This document shows, piece after piece, positions 31,178 to 43,601 of a DNA stretch of 64,000 bases; the first letter of the stretch is position 1; every line of letters starts with the position of its first letter. The notes beneath the pieces are model-generated. The model did no database searches, was not told the DNA's origin, and saw only the letters and a list, made by a program, of their open reading frames with translations. Source of the DNA: Heliocidaris erythrogramma (taxonomy: Eukaryota > Echinodermata > Echinoidea > Camarodonta > Echinometridae); contig CM046858.1 of NCBI GenBank assembly GCA_025617745.1, positions 37,961,119 through 38,025,118 of the forward strand. Direction: 5' to 3'. The position numbers and the translations under genes were made by a program.

Positions 31178-32175
31178 TATGACGAGAAATAGCTGAATTG
31201 TTTGTTCAGTGTGTGTGCAGTCCCATATACCCATTTCTCTGTGCAGTGCATGTGCTTTTCAGCGAGATTGGGTAAATTTCTTATTTTTATTATTCCAAAA
31301 CCTCACTGTATAGGCCAATTTTTATTCCCAATTTTTTCCCAATCGGTTTGAGACAGTTTCTTTCACTATGTAATCACATGACCAGAACTCTGCTTTATCT
31401 TTTAATGAGTAGCGCGTCCACGTACAAATTGGGGTCATTTCAGAGTCATTTGTACCGTGAACTAATTATGAATGGGCTTATTGTTTGGCTGTATAGAAGA
31501 AACCTGTACTTTCATAACAAAACATTGGAAATATGGTCTTGAATCTTCTTCATCCACCTATCTCTATATTTTCTCCCTGAAAATTGTGTTATGATCATAG
31601 TTTCCTTGTGTCTGTATTATGTACATGTATTGTCTGATAATCTCGTACAAAAACCCATAACTCTTACAAAATCCATTCAAATTGAATTCCTTTCATTTGT
31701 GCTCACTTTCTTTCACCAAGTTTGCTGTTTACCCTTTTTTCATGTTAACCCATGTGTAAGCTTCAATCCTTTTTAAAAATGTCATTTTATTGGTTAGTGT
31801 TCATTATTAATATACTCTAGAGATTGATTTGTCAGATTTCTCTGAATTTTATTGACAAAAAGCTAGGTACTATTACACCATTGAAACAATCTTCCTTTGT
31901 GAGGTTGAGTAATAAGCATTAAAAAATAATTGTAAAGATATAACTTGTTATTCTTTGTTAAATTGTGAATCATGTAGCCTTTATCTTCTGTATAAATTGA
32001 TTTAAATCTTATGAAAACCTTAAAGCTGAAACCATTACGCATCGCCCCTGACTGGTACACTTTAAATGTGTCCAGTTTCCATCTATCCATCCCCCAAATA
32101 TTCTGATTTCAGAGATTCCAATGTCGGTAGAGTATTATTTTGACCGTTATCCTTTTATTTTGTTTCTTCCATCAG

Positions 32176-32284
32176 CTGAAGAGAGGCCTCCAGAACGAGG
32201 GAACTATATGCCAATGACCACCAATGGTAGTAGGGATGACTACTCCCGCCATGGCTCCGTGGGTATGAGGCCAGAACCTAGGAG
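32176..32284 (+). CDS. AFDN: Afadin exon, post-PDZ linker
   Basis: 109 nt, phase 1 to 2, acceptor CCATCAG, donor GTAGGT. Encodes ERPPERGNYMPMTTNGSRDD and a serine/arginine stretch. Little family conservation is visible; splice phase fits both neighbours. Confidence 0.75.
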
Positions 32285-33550
32285 GTAGGTCAAGTACAAT
32301 CAGGGGTCTCTTACATTAACCCTAAAAAGGCCAGGATATTTGGGCTATGCCACAGCCGGGGGGGGTGGAATCCCCCCACCCATTAGATCTCGACCGTCGA
32401 CCGCGCGATCACGCCGAAAAACGGCACGCATGTCGTCCACAACGTAATCTTCAAAACTGTATAGTTAAATGCTCAGAAAATGTTTCACATTAATTAATTA
32501 TGCAAAGGTTGCATGAAATCAATATTTTGCTCTAAATCATTAAATAAAGCTCAAAAAATGCTTATTTTTGGTCTAGACACTCTTTCCAGTATTCTTAGCA
32601 AATATACTTGAAAAAAAAATTGGTATCAAATTTGATTTCTTATGTATTTTATTGTATTTAAAATTTGTTATGTATTTCTTTGTTATTTTTAAATTTTGTT
32701 TTTTATTGTTTTTTTTTAATGAAATTTGTCAGGGACACTTTTGCGAACATAAACGGCATAAAATTAATTTTAATCAGCAAATGTAAAAAGATTCATAGAT
32801 TTCTAAATTTTGGCTGAAAATACATTTTGTATTGAAATTGTACATGAAATCACGTTTTCCAGCAATTTTTGGTCTGACGTGCAAGTACGAAATGTTGAGT
32901 AACTTCGGAACCACATGCCCCGGCATCGCGAATTTGGTCTCAAAAGATGCGTGAGATTCGAAAGAAAAAAGTCATGAAACATCCCGCCGATTGCTCTGCG
33001 CGTTGCGGACGTAGCGCGAGAAACGTCTAGGGGGGTGGATTCCATCCCCCCCCCGCCCTTTTAGGGTGAAAAATTTGCAATCAGATGGGCAATTTCACAC
33101 AGGAAATCTCTGCATAAATTCTTTAATCTTCTTTAATTTGTGCAGAGAAAGACACTTCTTTTAGAAAGGCAGAAGCTTCCAAAGATCATAGAGAATAGAA
33201 TTGAGTGGAGTAGATAATGCCACGCTTAACCTTCTAGTAGTGACAAAGCTTGTAAGTGTATGTTGCTATCCAAATGGGAACAGTGTCCTCCAATGTATAT
33301 CTGCACCTGTAGGATTTGACTTGATGTTTGCTGAAATTGCATTTTGTATTCTTAGAATGATCACTCTCATGCCCATTATGAATGGTAGGGCAAGCAGGTA
33401 GTCTGAAGAACATCCAAGCAAAACTCTCAAATTATCAATATCATTTTAGCAAAGGAATACAGAATTATCATCTTCACAATACCAATATAGAAATGCCTAA
33501 ATGTATGTGTGCAGTCATTCATGTTTTCTATTCTCTTTTGCTGTTTGCAG
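32285..33550. other. Afadin intron before the last exon
   Basis: Mostly the piggyBac-like element, then AT-rich sequence. Nothing else recognised. Confidence 0.55.
32320..33066. mobile_element. piggyBac-like non-autonomous element, copy 1
   Basis: Starts CCCTAAAAAGGCC after TTAA (32316-32319) and ends GCCCTTTTAGGG before TGAA (a mutated TTAA). 747 bp, non-coding, with GC-rich terminal parts around an AT-rich middle. A second copy is at 52838-53543. TTAA target plus CCCT end fits piggyBac. Confidence 0.82.
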
Positions 33551-36500
33551 TCGTATGGAGGCAACTCCAACTCCACCAATCTCACAAAGATCAAAGTCTG
33601 TGTCTCACCTGGACCCAGAACCCACGGAACATGAGGCCCAGAGACCAGTGAAATCCACAGTGGACCTGTCTCAGAAGCGAGATGAGCAACCATACAGAGG
33701 CCATGCTCCCAGAGAGGAACCACCCTTCAGGAGGGAGGAGGACCCACACATGCGTCCTGGAATGCCGGAAAGATCACTTGAGAGTTTTGAAGAGGAGCCA
33801 TACAGGAGACAGCCAGGGCCCAGGCAGAATGATCCCAGGAGGGAGTCTCCAGATCCTCGGGGGCCTATCCCTCAACAGAGATCTGGTCCCAATCAGATGA
33901 GGCCTTCCCCTCAGCCACGCCAAGTGCAGCAGCAGATGCAGCAGATGCAGCAACGTCAGAGAGGTCCTTCACCCCAGCATCCTGGACAGTATCCTCCAGG
34001 CCCACCATCGGGTCCAGGACAGAATCCCAGAGGTCCTCCGCAGAGGATGCCGATGCCGATGCCACAATCGCGGTTCCCTCCAGGTCAGCACCCTGGTATG
34101 GGACCCAGAGGGCCACCACCTCACCAGCGCATGCCAGATGGAGCCATGCAGCAGCAGCCACCCAACAGGTATGGACCTCCTCCTGGTGTGTTCAGAGTCG
34201 GACCTCAAGGAGAAATACAGAGGCAAGCGCCGCCACAAGACTCAAGGGATAATTATGCCATGCAGCCACGTCAGAGAAATTACAGCCAAGGTGATATGAT
34301 AGATGATGTGCCAGAGCCAAGACCGAGGGTGTACAGTGAAGGAAATACCTTAAGGGGGCCTGATCATCCAAATGGACCCCAGCCAGCCCCCAGGATAATG
34401 AGGGAGGAAATGCAAGCACGATTGGAGAATCAATCGAGGCAATATGCTCCTAATGGTCCACAAAGTGCTGACATACCACCACCTCCACCACCAGATCATT
34501 CAGCTCCGCAAGGGCCAGGAAGCAGCGATCTCCCTCCACCACCACCTCAGATGGATGAGGAGGAGGAATACCGTCGATGGCAGGAGGAGAGAGCCAATAG
34601 AATGGGAGATGACCCATCAAGGCAAACTCCAAACTCTGGTTTTGCTTCTCTGCCTCGTCAAGGGCGTATCAATAGATCATCATCTCTTACCCGTGATACG
34701 CTTCCTGTGGGAAGTGAAAGCCAGCTACCTCCTCCCCAGCAGAAGCCAGCCTTGGGACCCAAACCTGTTCCTCCACCCATGCCTCCTGAAAGGACCAATG
34801 CATCAGCTGAAGCTGCTCGAGGATCCTTGGATAGGAGAGCTCCTAACCCATCAATGGAATCCCAAGGTTTGAACACGAGACAAAATGAACCTGCACGAGC
34901 AAGTCTTGATCAGTCAACCCGTTCCATCCCAGGCATGAATCCTGTTCGAGCAGGACCACCTTCCTCGAAGAGCTCTCCCTGGGATAGAGAGGAGAAAGAA
35001 CGTCAAGAGAAGCGATTTGAGGAGCAGGTTAGGCACATGAGAGATGATGAAATTGAATATTTGTCTTCTCTACCTTCGCTTACTCCTGTTCAACAGGAAA
35101 GATTGAGCAAGATGAAACTTGACCAGCAATTCCAGCAGCGCCTTGAAGAGTCCATGATGAACAACGAGGATGATGATGAGGAAGATGAAGACATATCCCG
35201 GAAACCGGAATTCCAGAATCAAATGGCAATGGCAAATAAAAGTGCAGAGATTGCTGCGCAAAAGACAAGGGAGCAGCAGGTTGAAAGAGAAAGACAGCAA
35301 GAAATGGAAAATGAAATGAGGAAAAAGCAGGAGATGAGAGTCCAGGAATTGCAGATACAACGACAGAGAGAAATGGACATGCAAAGGCAACAAGAATTTC
35401 AGAGGAAGCAGGAGATGCAGCGTCAGCAAGAAGTGCAAAGGCAGCAAGAGCAAAGGCAAGAAGAAATGAGGCAACGCGAAATGCAAAGACAGCAAGAAAT
35501 GCAGAGAGTGGAGGAAATGCGAAGACAGGAGGAAATGCGAAGACAAGAGGAAATGCAAAAAAAAGAGGAAATGCGAAGAAAAGAGGAAATGCGAAGAAAA
35601 GAGGAAATGCGAAGAAAAGAGGAAATGCGAAGACAGGAGGAAATGCGTAGACAGGAGGAAATACGGAGACAGGAAGAAATGCGAAGACGGGAAGAAATTC
35701 AAAGACAGGAGGAAGCTCAAAGACAACAAGAAATGCAAAGACAGCAAGAAGAGCGGCTTAGGCAGCAAGAGCAGCAAAGGCGGCAAGAGCGGCAACGACA
35801 GGAAGAGGAGCGGCAAAGGCAGCAAGAGGCTGACAGGAGAGCGCAGCAGCAAGAAGAAACTAATGCTCAGCTGGAATTGAAGAAACTACAAGAGGAACGA
35901 GCAAAGTGGATCAAGGAACAGGAAGAACTCAGGCGTCAAGCAGAGGAGGAGCGTAGGAAATATGAAGAAATGAAAAGATTACGTGAGCAAGAGGAAGAGA
36001 TTCAGAGAAGGCATCACCAGCAGCGATTGGAATTTCAGAAGCGGGAGGCTGAACTGGAGGAGGAAAGACGGCGCTTGGAGCAAATGTCCTTTGATGACCA
36101 ACAGGGCCATATGAATGATATGAATACCTCTGTGTCACGCCAAAGCCAGTCTCAAATGTTGCATGCGACCGTCAGTGCAGGTTACGTCCCGGGACCTGAC
36201 AGACCTTATGTACAAACGGCACCGCCAGAAAGGCCACCAACTGATGGATACAGCAATGTGGATGCAATCGCCTTTAACAAACCCAAGCCATTTAAGAAGG
36301 CTGCTCCTCCTGTGGCTCCAAAACGTGTCACATTCCGACCAGGCCAGCGATCAAGCACATCTGTGGATCCCCTCAATAACCTGGGATCAGCTGGGGACCG
36401 GGGATCCATCAGTTCCCAACAGAGTGTGAGTTCCAACAATTCTGGAGGTACACCAGCAACGCAGCCCCAACAGTCCAGCTATGGCAATGGGTACACCAAC

Positions 36501-36863
36501 AACTTCCACACAGCTCCTGTGGGCAACTACATGCATAATCACAATCCACCACCACCACCACCCCCTGCCTCTGATGTCAACACCCAAGGATATAGCACCC
36601 CGCCACAGAATGGTCCACCACCTGTTTACCGTACTGGAGATACTCCAGGGGTGATCGGTGCTCAGGAGGTGTACAATGATCCTCGGGACAAGAGATTGGC
36701 CAAGAAGCAGCTCCAGCCAAAACCACCAACACCAGACACCAAGAATATGTCCTTCAGGGATAAGATGAAACTCTTTTCTGACTCAACACCAAATGAAAAA
36801 CCGAAAACCTCCAAGTGGGAACGCGAGTTCCTGGCAATGAACCCTAACCTTCACACCCCATGA
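33551..36863 (+). CDS. AFDN: Afadin terminal coding exon
   Basis: Large last exon, phase 2 in, stop TGA at 36861-36863, about 1,103 residues. Order: a Pro/Gln/Gly-rich region with polyproline stretches (33551 to about 34990) of the type that binds SH3 or profilin-like partners. Then a conserved block, EKRFEEQVRHM to QQFQQRLEES (about 35010-35150), which matches the helical segment of vertebrate afadin before its acidic patch; an acidic patch NNEDDDEEDED (about 35160-35195); and a very long Arg/Glu/Gln/Met-rich helix (about 35240-36090). A second proline-rich stretch with PPPPPPP follows (about 36545), and finally NMSFRDKMKLFSDS near 36745, matching the NLTFKERQRLFS box. The helix contains near-perfect 18-bp tandem repeats. 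Confidence 0.95.
35504..35700 (+). repeat. AFDN: 18-bp coding minisatellite in afadin helix
   Basis: Consecutive units of the form GAGGAAATGCGAAGAMAR, each coding six residues (E-E-M-R-R-K/Q). The reading frame is kept throughout; the pattern of alternating acidic and basic residues favours a long stable helix. Confidence 0.88.
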
Positions 36864-39325
36864 TAAGGCGGGCTAGGAATCCAACCATGAAGGAAGTGGT
36901 CCATTCAATTGAAATGAAATTTTCAAGAGATTTCTGGTGTTGTTGTTGCTCAATCGTCAAGTACATCAAACCTATGCAAAAGCAGCCGATGTCTAACAAT
37001 ATCAACTTAGAGAAAGTGTCTCTCTTGTGACTGTGCTGTAAATACCAAACCATAGCTTGAGTGCTGTGACCTAAATTTTGTCATGAGCTGGAAACAATTT
37101 TATATATGTTCGTACTAAATTAAATCCAGTTCTTAAAGCAAGGTAGCTTCTAGAAGCTAAAAGACACAAGGGATTTCAACTGGTCATTTTATGTCAGATG
37201 TTTTTATGATATTGAAAGTGATTTTTATTTTATGTCTGCCTGGCCTGCTCCTCTTGTTAACGTTTATTCTTGGCATTTTGTCAGGAGTGATCTTTTTAAA
37301 TTTATGGGGGGAGGGGGTAATTTTTATTTTAGAGGGAAAATGAGATATATCTTTGAAATAACGGGTCTTGTTAATGCATTTGGTTTTTTACAGGATCCTT
37401 TGCTACATAAGTGGCTTAGGTGTAGTTTTGAAGATCATCCAAATCCAGAAAAGATTTTCTTATTTTTACGCTTCATAGCCCTTTTTATTCTTGATGAGTT
37501 TATCTCTTTGGTACATATCCTAAAGTGGCACAGTACCAAGGAGTGCAAAAGGCACCTTATGTCTTTTTCTTTTGCAGGTACATATACATGTATTGTATTA
37601 TCTTGATTACGTTTTGGATGTTCTTGTGGCGTTGTTTTGTTGTGTATTGGTTTGCCCTTCACAGACTGACTGACCCCATTTATTCATCAAGGAAATATAA
37701 TGCTATAGAAATTGTAGATGAGGCTTAGATCCTGTTTTCAAGGAATCTGGGAACTGGCCTTCATATCAGGAATTGGAACAAGGCTTCCAGATTTAAAGAT
37801 CCATAAGATATATGTCTAAAATTCATTACTGGCAACCATATTTTGTCTATGTTTGTATTCTACCTGTTGCACCCCAGTTCTCATTTTTCTTATACAGTGG
37901 AAAGTCACTATAACGAGGTTCTTGGGACCTTGAAAATTACCTTGTTATATCAGGGTAAAAAACAAAAGAACATAAGGACTTGGAACCAGCAAAATTACCT
38001 TGTTACATCTGAGCTCTTTATACCGAGTTTCCACTGTACATGTACTAATTAGTGCCGTTCGTCAGCCATAAGTTTTTACATCTGTCGTTTCTTTTTCCAA
38101 ATATTTCAAAACAAGCTATGTTGTCCTGTAATTGATGTACAATATAGGGAAATAGCAATGTTTTTGTTGTAATTCCAACAGATGTTTCTGGGGTTTCTAT
38201 TCTTGCTTTATTTTTTTATCTTCTTCTTTCCTTTCTTTATAAGATCCTCTTTGTCTTCATTTGTTTTGTATTTTCTTGTAAAGATTATATGTAAATGTAG
38301 AGTGTATTATTTTCAAGGGTGCTTTACATGTCTTCTTCGTTATTACTCTTTTGGTTGTCCAAATTTCAATGCTGAAACTGTAATAGAGTAATGTGTCTAT
38401 ATCATGGGGTTTTAGGAATATAAAACCTCTGCCAATAACTAATTCTAAATCAACTGCTTTTGTATATCCTTGAAATGTGGTTATAACATGTATGCTGAAC
38501 AGTGGTAAGTTCAGCTCTGAAAGTATATAACGTACATGTTGATAATGATATAATATCCTCAAGTGGGCATTTGAAAATTGATACTGTATTAGGTTAGAAC
38601 CTGAAAATAGTTCATTGATATCTCTGTGTTTCAGTCGGGAGAAATAGATGCTGGTGTACATTGCATATTAAGTACAAGAGGAAGAATATTCTGTTGCCAT
38701 GATTCAACTGAGAGGTATATATGTGATTTATTTGGGAAGAAAAGAAGAACGTGCTTACATGTATCTTTGGATGGGAAGATATGGCTCGGTCAGCGAGCAG
38801 TTGTATTCTCCCGGAAATAAATTGCTATCGTCTCTGGGGGATATTTTTATATTTTTACAATTCACATACTTCATTTCATTATCACCAAGCAAAGTTTCAT
38901 ATAGTTGTAAACTCTCACCTACATGCAGTTGGTAATGATGTTAAATAGTAAAAAGGAAAGGGGGGAAATGGGTGCAAATTATTATCTGGTATTAATACTT
39001 GTAATTGCCATTGTACATTTAGGGGAGATATATTTTATTAGTATTTTTAGGGGGGATGAGTTAATTTGTGAATATACATGTACATGTAGGGTATATGTGA
39101 TTTCTTTGAGTTTTAACATTGATGCTTCCAACCGGGGATTCTACCTTGAAATGAAATGAAATCAATAATGAATGATTGTGTAGATTTCAATAATTACGAT
39201 TAATGTAATAAATGCGTTCTTTTTTATTCCTCTAGGGAAATTAACGTTATACATATGTGGAATTTCCTTTGCATCATTGCAGAAATTCTGGAAGTACAAT
39301 AAATCTCTGTGTAAATAGATGTTCA
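36864..39325 (+). other. AFDN: Probable afadin 3' UTR
   Basis: AT-rich noncoding sequence after the stop codon. Candidate AATAAA signals lie near 38815, 39207 and 39298; the last two are close together and would make a roughly 2.4-kb 3' UTR. A small mariner-like element sits at 37895-38036. The actual cleavage site cannot be decided from DNA. Confidence 0.45.
37895..38036. mobile_element. Mariner-like MITE in afadin 3' UTR
   Basis: Ends CAGTGGAAAGTCACTATAAC and the complement of CAGTGGAAACTCGGTATAAA, flanked by TA at 37893-37894 and 38037-38038. 142 bp. Confidence 0.85.
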
Positions 39326-40813
39326 TTTCTGTATCATATGATAAAAAAACATAGTTCTATTTTCATCTGGGACTAATTTGTGACTGTTTCACCTTCTTGA
39401 AACAAACAGATTAAAGAGAGTGTACAGGAGTATGCCATTTTTTTTTAAATAGTAAATTCCTTCAAATTTTAAAATATGTTTAGCAGTGCTGTAAAACGCA
39501 TGTACATTTGCATTTTTTTTTGCATGTACATATTCAAATTTAGCAGTGCAGATAATTGTTTTTTTGTTTCTTTTTTTGCTTGCTAGCACATGATATTTTT
39601 GTTCATCTATTGCCGTCTGGTGCAGTCATTCTTTATACATGTATTTCTAATCTATGCTCTCCCTCCCAATGTGATGAATATATATATTTAGATTTATTTA
39701 TCTATTATTTGTTTCCCTTCTTTTCTTGACCTGCACCCTCATCAAGTCTGCTGTTAATGTATATGTAAATAATATCCACATAAATTTTCTCATTTACATT
39801 GATATTGTTGCCACTGTGTTTGGCTAGTATATGGAAAAAAGAACACGTCTCTGATGAGCTACGGTGTCATAGCATATGCGTGGCTTGATCGCTTTTATAT
39901 AAATATTGCACTTCTTAAGCATGTATTTTGATTAATAATAATGCACATCATTCATGATTTTGTTTTCGGATTTGTATATTCTTGTACAACATCACCTTTT
40001 AGCCGTGAACAAAAACATTCAATCTAAACCGTATTCAATTCCATGTATTCCCCTCTTACTAAAAGCGTATTCTAGCATTGAATTTTGAGTGGTATTCAGA
40101 GTTATATGACAGATACATTTTCTTAATATTCATGTGAAATGGTATTCTTTTAATGCCTTTTCAGATTAATGTCTGTTTTCTATTCAGTAGTGTTATGCAT
40201 CATTGAGGTTTAAAATATGGTGGTCACCAATGTTTTAGAGGTTAGTTGATATCATTGTATTTTAAATCAAGAATTCAGTAACTCCAAATTTTAAGCAGTA
40301 AATACCAAAATGAGATGATGAAAATTTGTTCCTTTCTCCAAGATCGTGAGGTTCACAATTTGCATAACAAAAGGTTAAATTGACTGAAGGTTTTTATCCT
40401 AAATACGTAATTTTTTACGAAAAGTCGCTTGCCAGCTTAAATGATTCAGAAATATATTGAGTTTAAATGTCTGAACCACATTTTTTAATTGTTAAAATTT
40501 TTAGTCAAGTTTTCTTGAATGTGGTGCGGCAAAAGTTTTAGAGAACGTTTATAATGTCTCATTTTTTAGGAATATTGCATTGTAATTAGACTTGCTTATT
40601 ATGTTGTACATAATGAAGTTAGAAGACCTGTTTACATCTGTTGATCTTGTTTTGTTGTATTCCATTTCAGAACATTTCATAAAATAATAAGCAAGTAAAT
40701 GCCCCTGTGGCGTGAAACTAAAGAGTGTTGTCCATGTTGTTTTTTGTGTGATGATGAGAGAGAGAAGAGTGAAAGAAAAGGGAATGGTGCTGCTGGTGAA
40801 GGCTAAAAACAGA
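39326..40813. other. Intergenic AT-rich sequence
   Basis: No coding exon, RNA gene or repeat boundary recognised between the end of the afadin transcript and the inverted-repeat element at 40814. Confidence 0.55.
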
Positions 40814-41016
40814 GGCCCGTATTCTGAACTCTGGTTTAACTTTATCATCTCCAGTCTAAGTTAACCAGAGTTTAATTTAAACTGACTTAGAACGCAAGTT
40901 AGTCTAAATTTTGGCACAAAGGTAAACCACACTTATACTGGAGTTCAGAATGTGAATCTCTAAAACTCTGGTTTAAAAGGCAGGTTTAGACTGGATTTTA
41001 TAGTTTTCTTCATCTT

Positions 41017-41175
41017 CAAATAACTTACCTTTCCTAGTTTAACGTGTCTATTCACCCCACCCCACCCTCAAAACACCGGTAATTTCTCCCACATAATTTA
41101 TTCATGCTCCTGGCATGAAGGGCGTGGAAACCCGCCAGGGGTCACTTCGTGACCTACATCCCTCATCACTTCCTC
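41017..41175 (+). repeat. DIRS-B left inverted terminal repeat
   Basis: Runs from AATAACTTACC to CACTTCCTCTTTCAC and pairs with the complement of 46690-46844. A 19-bp loop between TGGC and GCCA (about 41111-41137) has the opposite orientation to its counterpart in the right repeat. Confidence 0.85.
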
Positions 41176-41270
41176 TTTCACTACCGCGCGCCCTTTTCAA
41201 CACACAGAGTTTTTAATTGAGCAATTTTTTCTACTCCTTTTTTGCTTCTGTCTACCATTTTTATTCTACC

Positions 41271-42434
41271 ATGTCGGACATTTCTACGAAGAAAAAAAAT
41301 TAAGATGATCCTGTAGGAGGATCGAACGCCAAAACCAACTTGATTTCGTCGATACAGGCCATGAATGTTTCGGGGAACTCTGGCTTGGCCTCGGTATTCC
41401 CGCTTGAGCAGGCCAAGTCAAGCGCGGGACCGCGCCAGGCTCGGGCGTTGTTAGCCCTGAAAGTAGCACTGGCGGAGACTCGACGGGCCGGTCAAACCCG
41501 TCAATTATCTCAACATCGGAGAATCCGAAGAAAGGAAATATTAACTAAGCCAACTAAGACAAGGTCCACAGTCTTGAAACGAAAGTTGGCGAAAGACGTT
41601 GGGAAGCCCTCGAAGGCCGTTGAACCCGCGTCAAAAAAGAGCAGAAATGATAACTCTGGTATTAGAGTTGACTCAAACACCAGAGATGAGATCACAAGAA
41701 GTAGAGAGGATATCACACAGACCAATAACGATAATCCTATCCCAGAGACCTGAGGGAATTCCCGACTCTCAAAATGGGTGCTCCTTACAGAGCATCCTTC
41801 AAGGATCTTGATAAACAAGGAGATAAAATGCGATCTATAGCCACTCAGGGGTGCATAAAACTGCTAAATTCGACACCTCGGACTTTGAACGATTCTTGAA
41901 GCCCCCAACGATCCCGGAGGTCGCCGGCGGGTAGCGGAGGCAGCTGCCTCTCGTAACCGTTCGCCTATAACCCGCTCTTACTCGCACTCATTCAGGCAGA
42001 ACGATTGGTATCAATGCTGCAAGGTTACCTTGCCACGGCCCTGGCGGATGCTGATCGCCTTATCTAGAGTGACTGATGAAGACAAAGGAATTATATTGGA
42101 TACTATCAAGTCTCATCTCAGATTTGCTATTTGACCAAGCATCAAGAGCGGCTCTACTTTGCTGTAGGGCCCGCCGCAAGAACGTTACGGAGGCGTTGAG
42201 GGTAGACAAAAATGTGAGCAGTGCCGTCCTCAAACAACCTACGGAAGGTAAGGATCTCTTTGCTGGCAAGTTTCAGTCAGTCTTAGATGATAACATATCG
42301 GCCAGTTCTACTGTGGCCAAGACTTACTATAAGTTGTCTAGACCTAAGAAATCTGCTCATTTTCAGCCGCGGGCCTTTTCAGGCCAGTTCCGGGGCAGTG
42401 GGCAACCCCAGAGGGGACCCATCAGAATCTCGTA
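41271..42434 (+). pseudogene. DIRS-B gag-like remnant
   Basis: ATG at 41271 is followed by an early frameshift and stop (KKKN then TAA). A longer open piece (41340-41753) has LALKVALAETRRAGQTRQLS and a basic stretch, and another (42076-42435) has DLLFDQASRAALLCCRARRK and AGKFQSVLDD, which parallels the GGKFATVFQ segment of DIRS-A gag, and then a Gly/Arg-rich end. Position and composition support gag; motif support is weak. Confidence 0.6.
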
Positions 42435-42478
42435 ACAGGGTTTCATCTCCGGTCGGGGACACTTCTCTTTTTCGTCCA

Positions 42479-42479
<1 letters not shown>

Positions 42480-42514
<35 letters not shown>
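42480..42514 (+). repeat. Poly-C run (35) in DIRS-B
   Basis: Thirty-five consecutive C interrupting the gag end / RT start region. Confidence 0.9.
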
Positions 42515-42516
<2 letters not shown>

Positions 42517-42626
42517 GCTCGGGCCCAATTTCAAACGAGGCCAATATGGCGGGAGATCGAACAGACAGTCTCGATTCTCCTTCCGAGAGCAAAGAAAAAA
42601 CTTCAGACCCACTCCCCCCTGGGTGC

Positions 42627-42650
42627 GGGGGGGGGGGGGGGGGGGGGGGG
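42627..42650 (+). repeat. Poly-G run (24) in DIRS-B
   Basis: Twenty-four consecutive G, 113 bp after the poly-C run, so the two could pair as a long hairpin stem. Confidence 0.9.
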
Positions 42651-43601
42651 CTGGGTGGCTCGATCCGCAGCTATGCCTTGACGCACAATCAATTTCCGGT
42701 AGGGGAAAGATTGACTCATTTTTCCCAAGCTTGGGCAGGGATTACTGCGGCAGCCCGAACACGTAGTGTTCGGGCTGCGATCAGCAGTCCTTTGATTGCT
42801 TGGATGTCTCTTAATTACAAGGTCGTTTGTCAAAATGATAGCCATGAAACATGACATTAGTTGATTTTAGGCTACTTTAGGTACTTACAAAACTTTCCGA
42901 TTGACTGACGTCTTTCTTTTCAATGAGGATGATACAAAAAAGGCATATTTATCTCCAAGAGCCTGTACTAAAAACTTCCGTAGCGTAGGTCGGTGTTTTG
43001 CTTGCAATGCGCATGCGTCAGCAGCTCCAATATAATACAGACAAGAAGGGAAGATTATGAATATTCATTAGACGAGTGGGCTCGAGCGAGAGACGCTCGA
43101 GATCGGCGGCTCACAGTGGATATATGAATATGTATTATTCCTGTGATGAAAACTATGGCGTCATTGTAATAAATATTCATAGGCGCATGCGCAAGTGCCT
43201 ATTTTCGTTTCTGCTTCAACAACATGGCGAATGGGACTGGTTTCGAAAATTGAGAGTAAAAAGTGACATTCATCGAATCTCATTGTATCCCCCATCTTCC
43301 TGACGGCAAAAAAATCGGGGGGATTCAGAATGGTACTCGTCGAAGATCTGAACAATTTCATATCAAACCACACTTTCAAGATGGAGTCCCTCTCCTCCAT
43401 ACTGCCGCTAATCCTAAATTACGAGTGGGCGGGATCAATAGACCTCAAAGACGCCTACTACCATACCCCTATCGACCCTACTCAAAAGGGATCAAAGGCC
43501 TACTAAGAGAAATTCATACCACCATCAGGTTAGCCTTTACCAAAGGCGAGTGAGCGCGATAATATTACCGCGGCTGCAAGGGAGACTAGCTGCAATATGG
43601 G

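Larger units (their letters stand above)
28776..32175. other. Afadin intron, 3.4 kb
   Basis: AT-rich. Holds the inverted-repeat element 29556-29808 and the mariner-like element 31000-31177; otherwise nothing recognised. Confidence 0.6.
435..36863 (+). other. AFDN: Afadin gene, partial (5' end outside window)
   Basis: Eighteen exons with matching splice phases encode a protein that follows afadin (AF-6/Canoe) from after the FHA domain to the C-terminus. Afadin is the cytoplasmic adaptor that links nectins at adherens junctions to F-actin and Rap/Ras signalling. Order seen: short pre-DIL segment (435-3436), DIL domain (4011 to about 17603), linker, PDZ domain (18490-27668), proline/glutamine-rich tail, long charged helix and C-terminal box (33551-36863). 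The RA and FHA domains expected upstream are missing because the window starts inside the gene. Two DIRS retrotransposons occupy introns but no coding exon is interrupted. Identification rests on the DIL blocks (for example NAALTIQLFSQLFHFI), the PDZ and the conserved C-terminal motifs. Confidence 0.96.

Noticed and set aside
35070..35852. 260-codon minus-strand open frame opposite the afadin helix
   Set aside because: Leucine/serine-rich shadow of the GAA/AGG-rich sense repeat; no independent motif.
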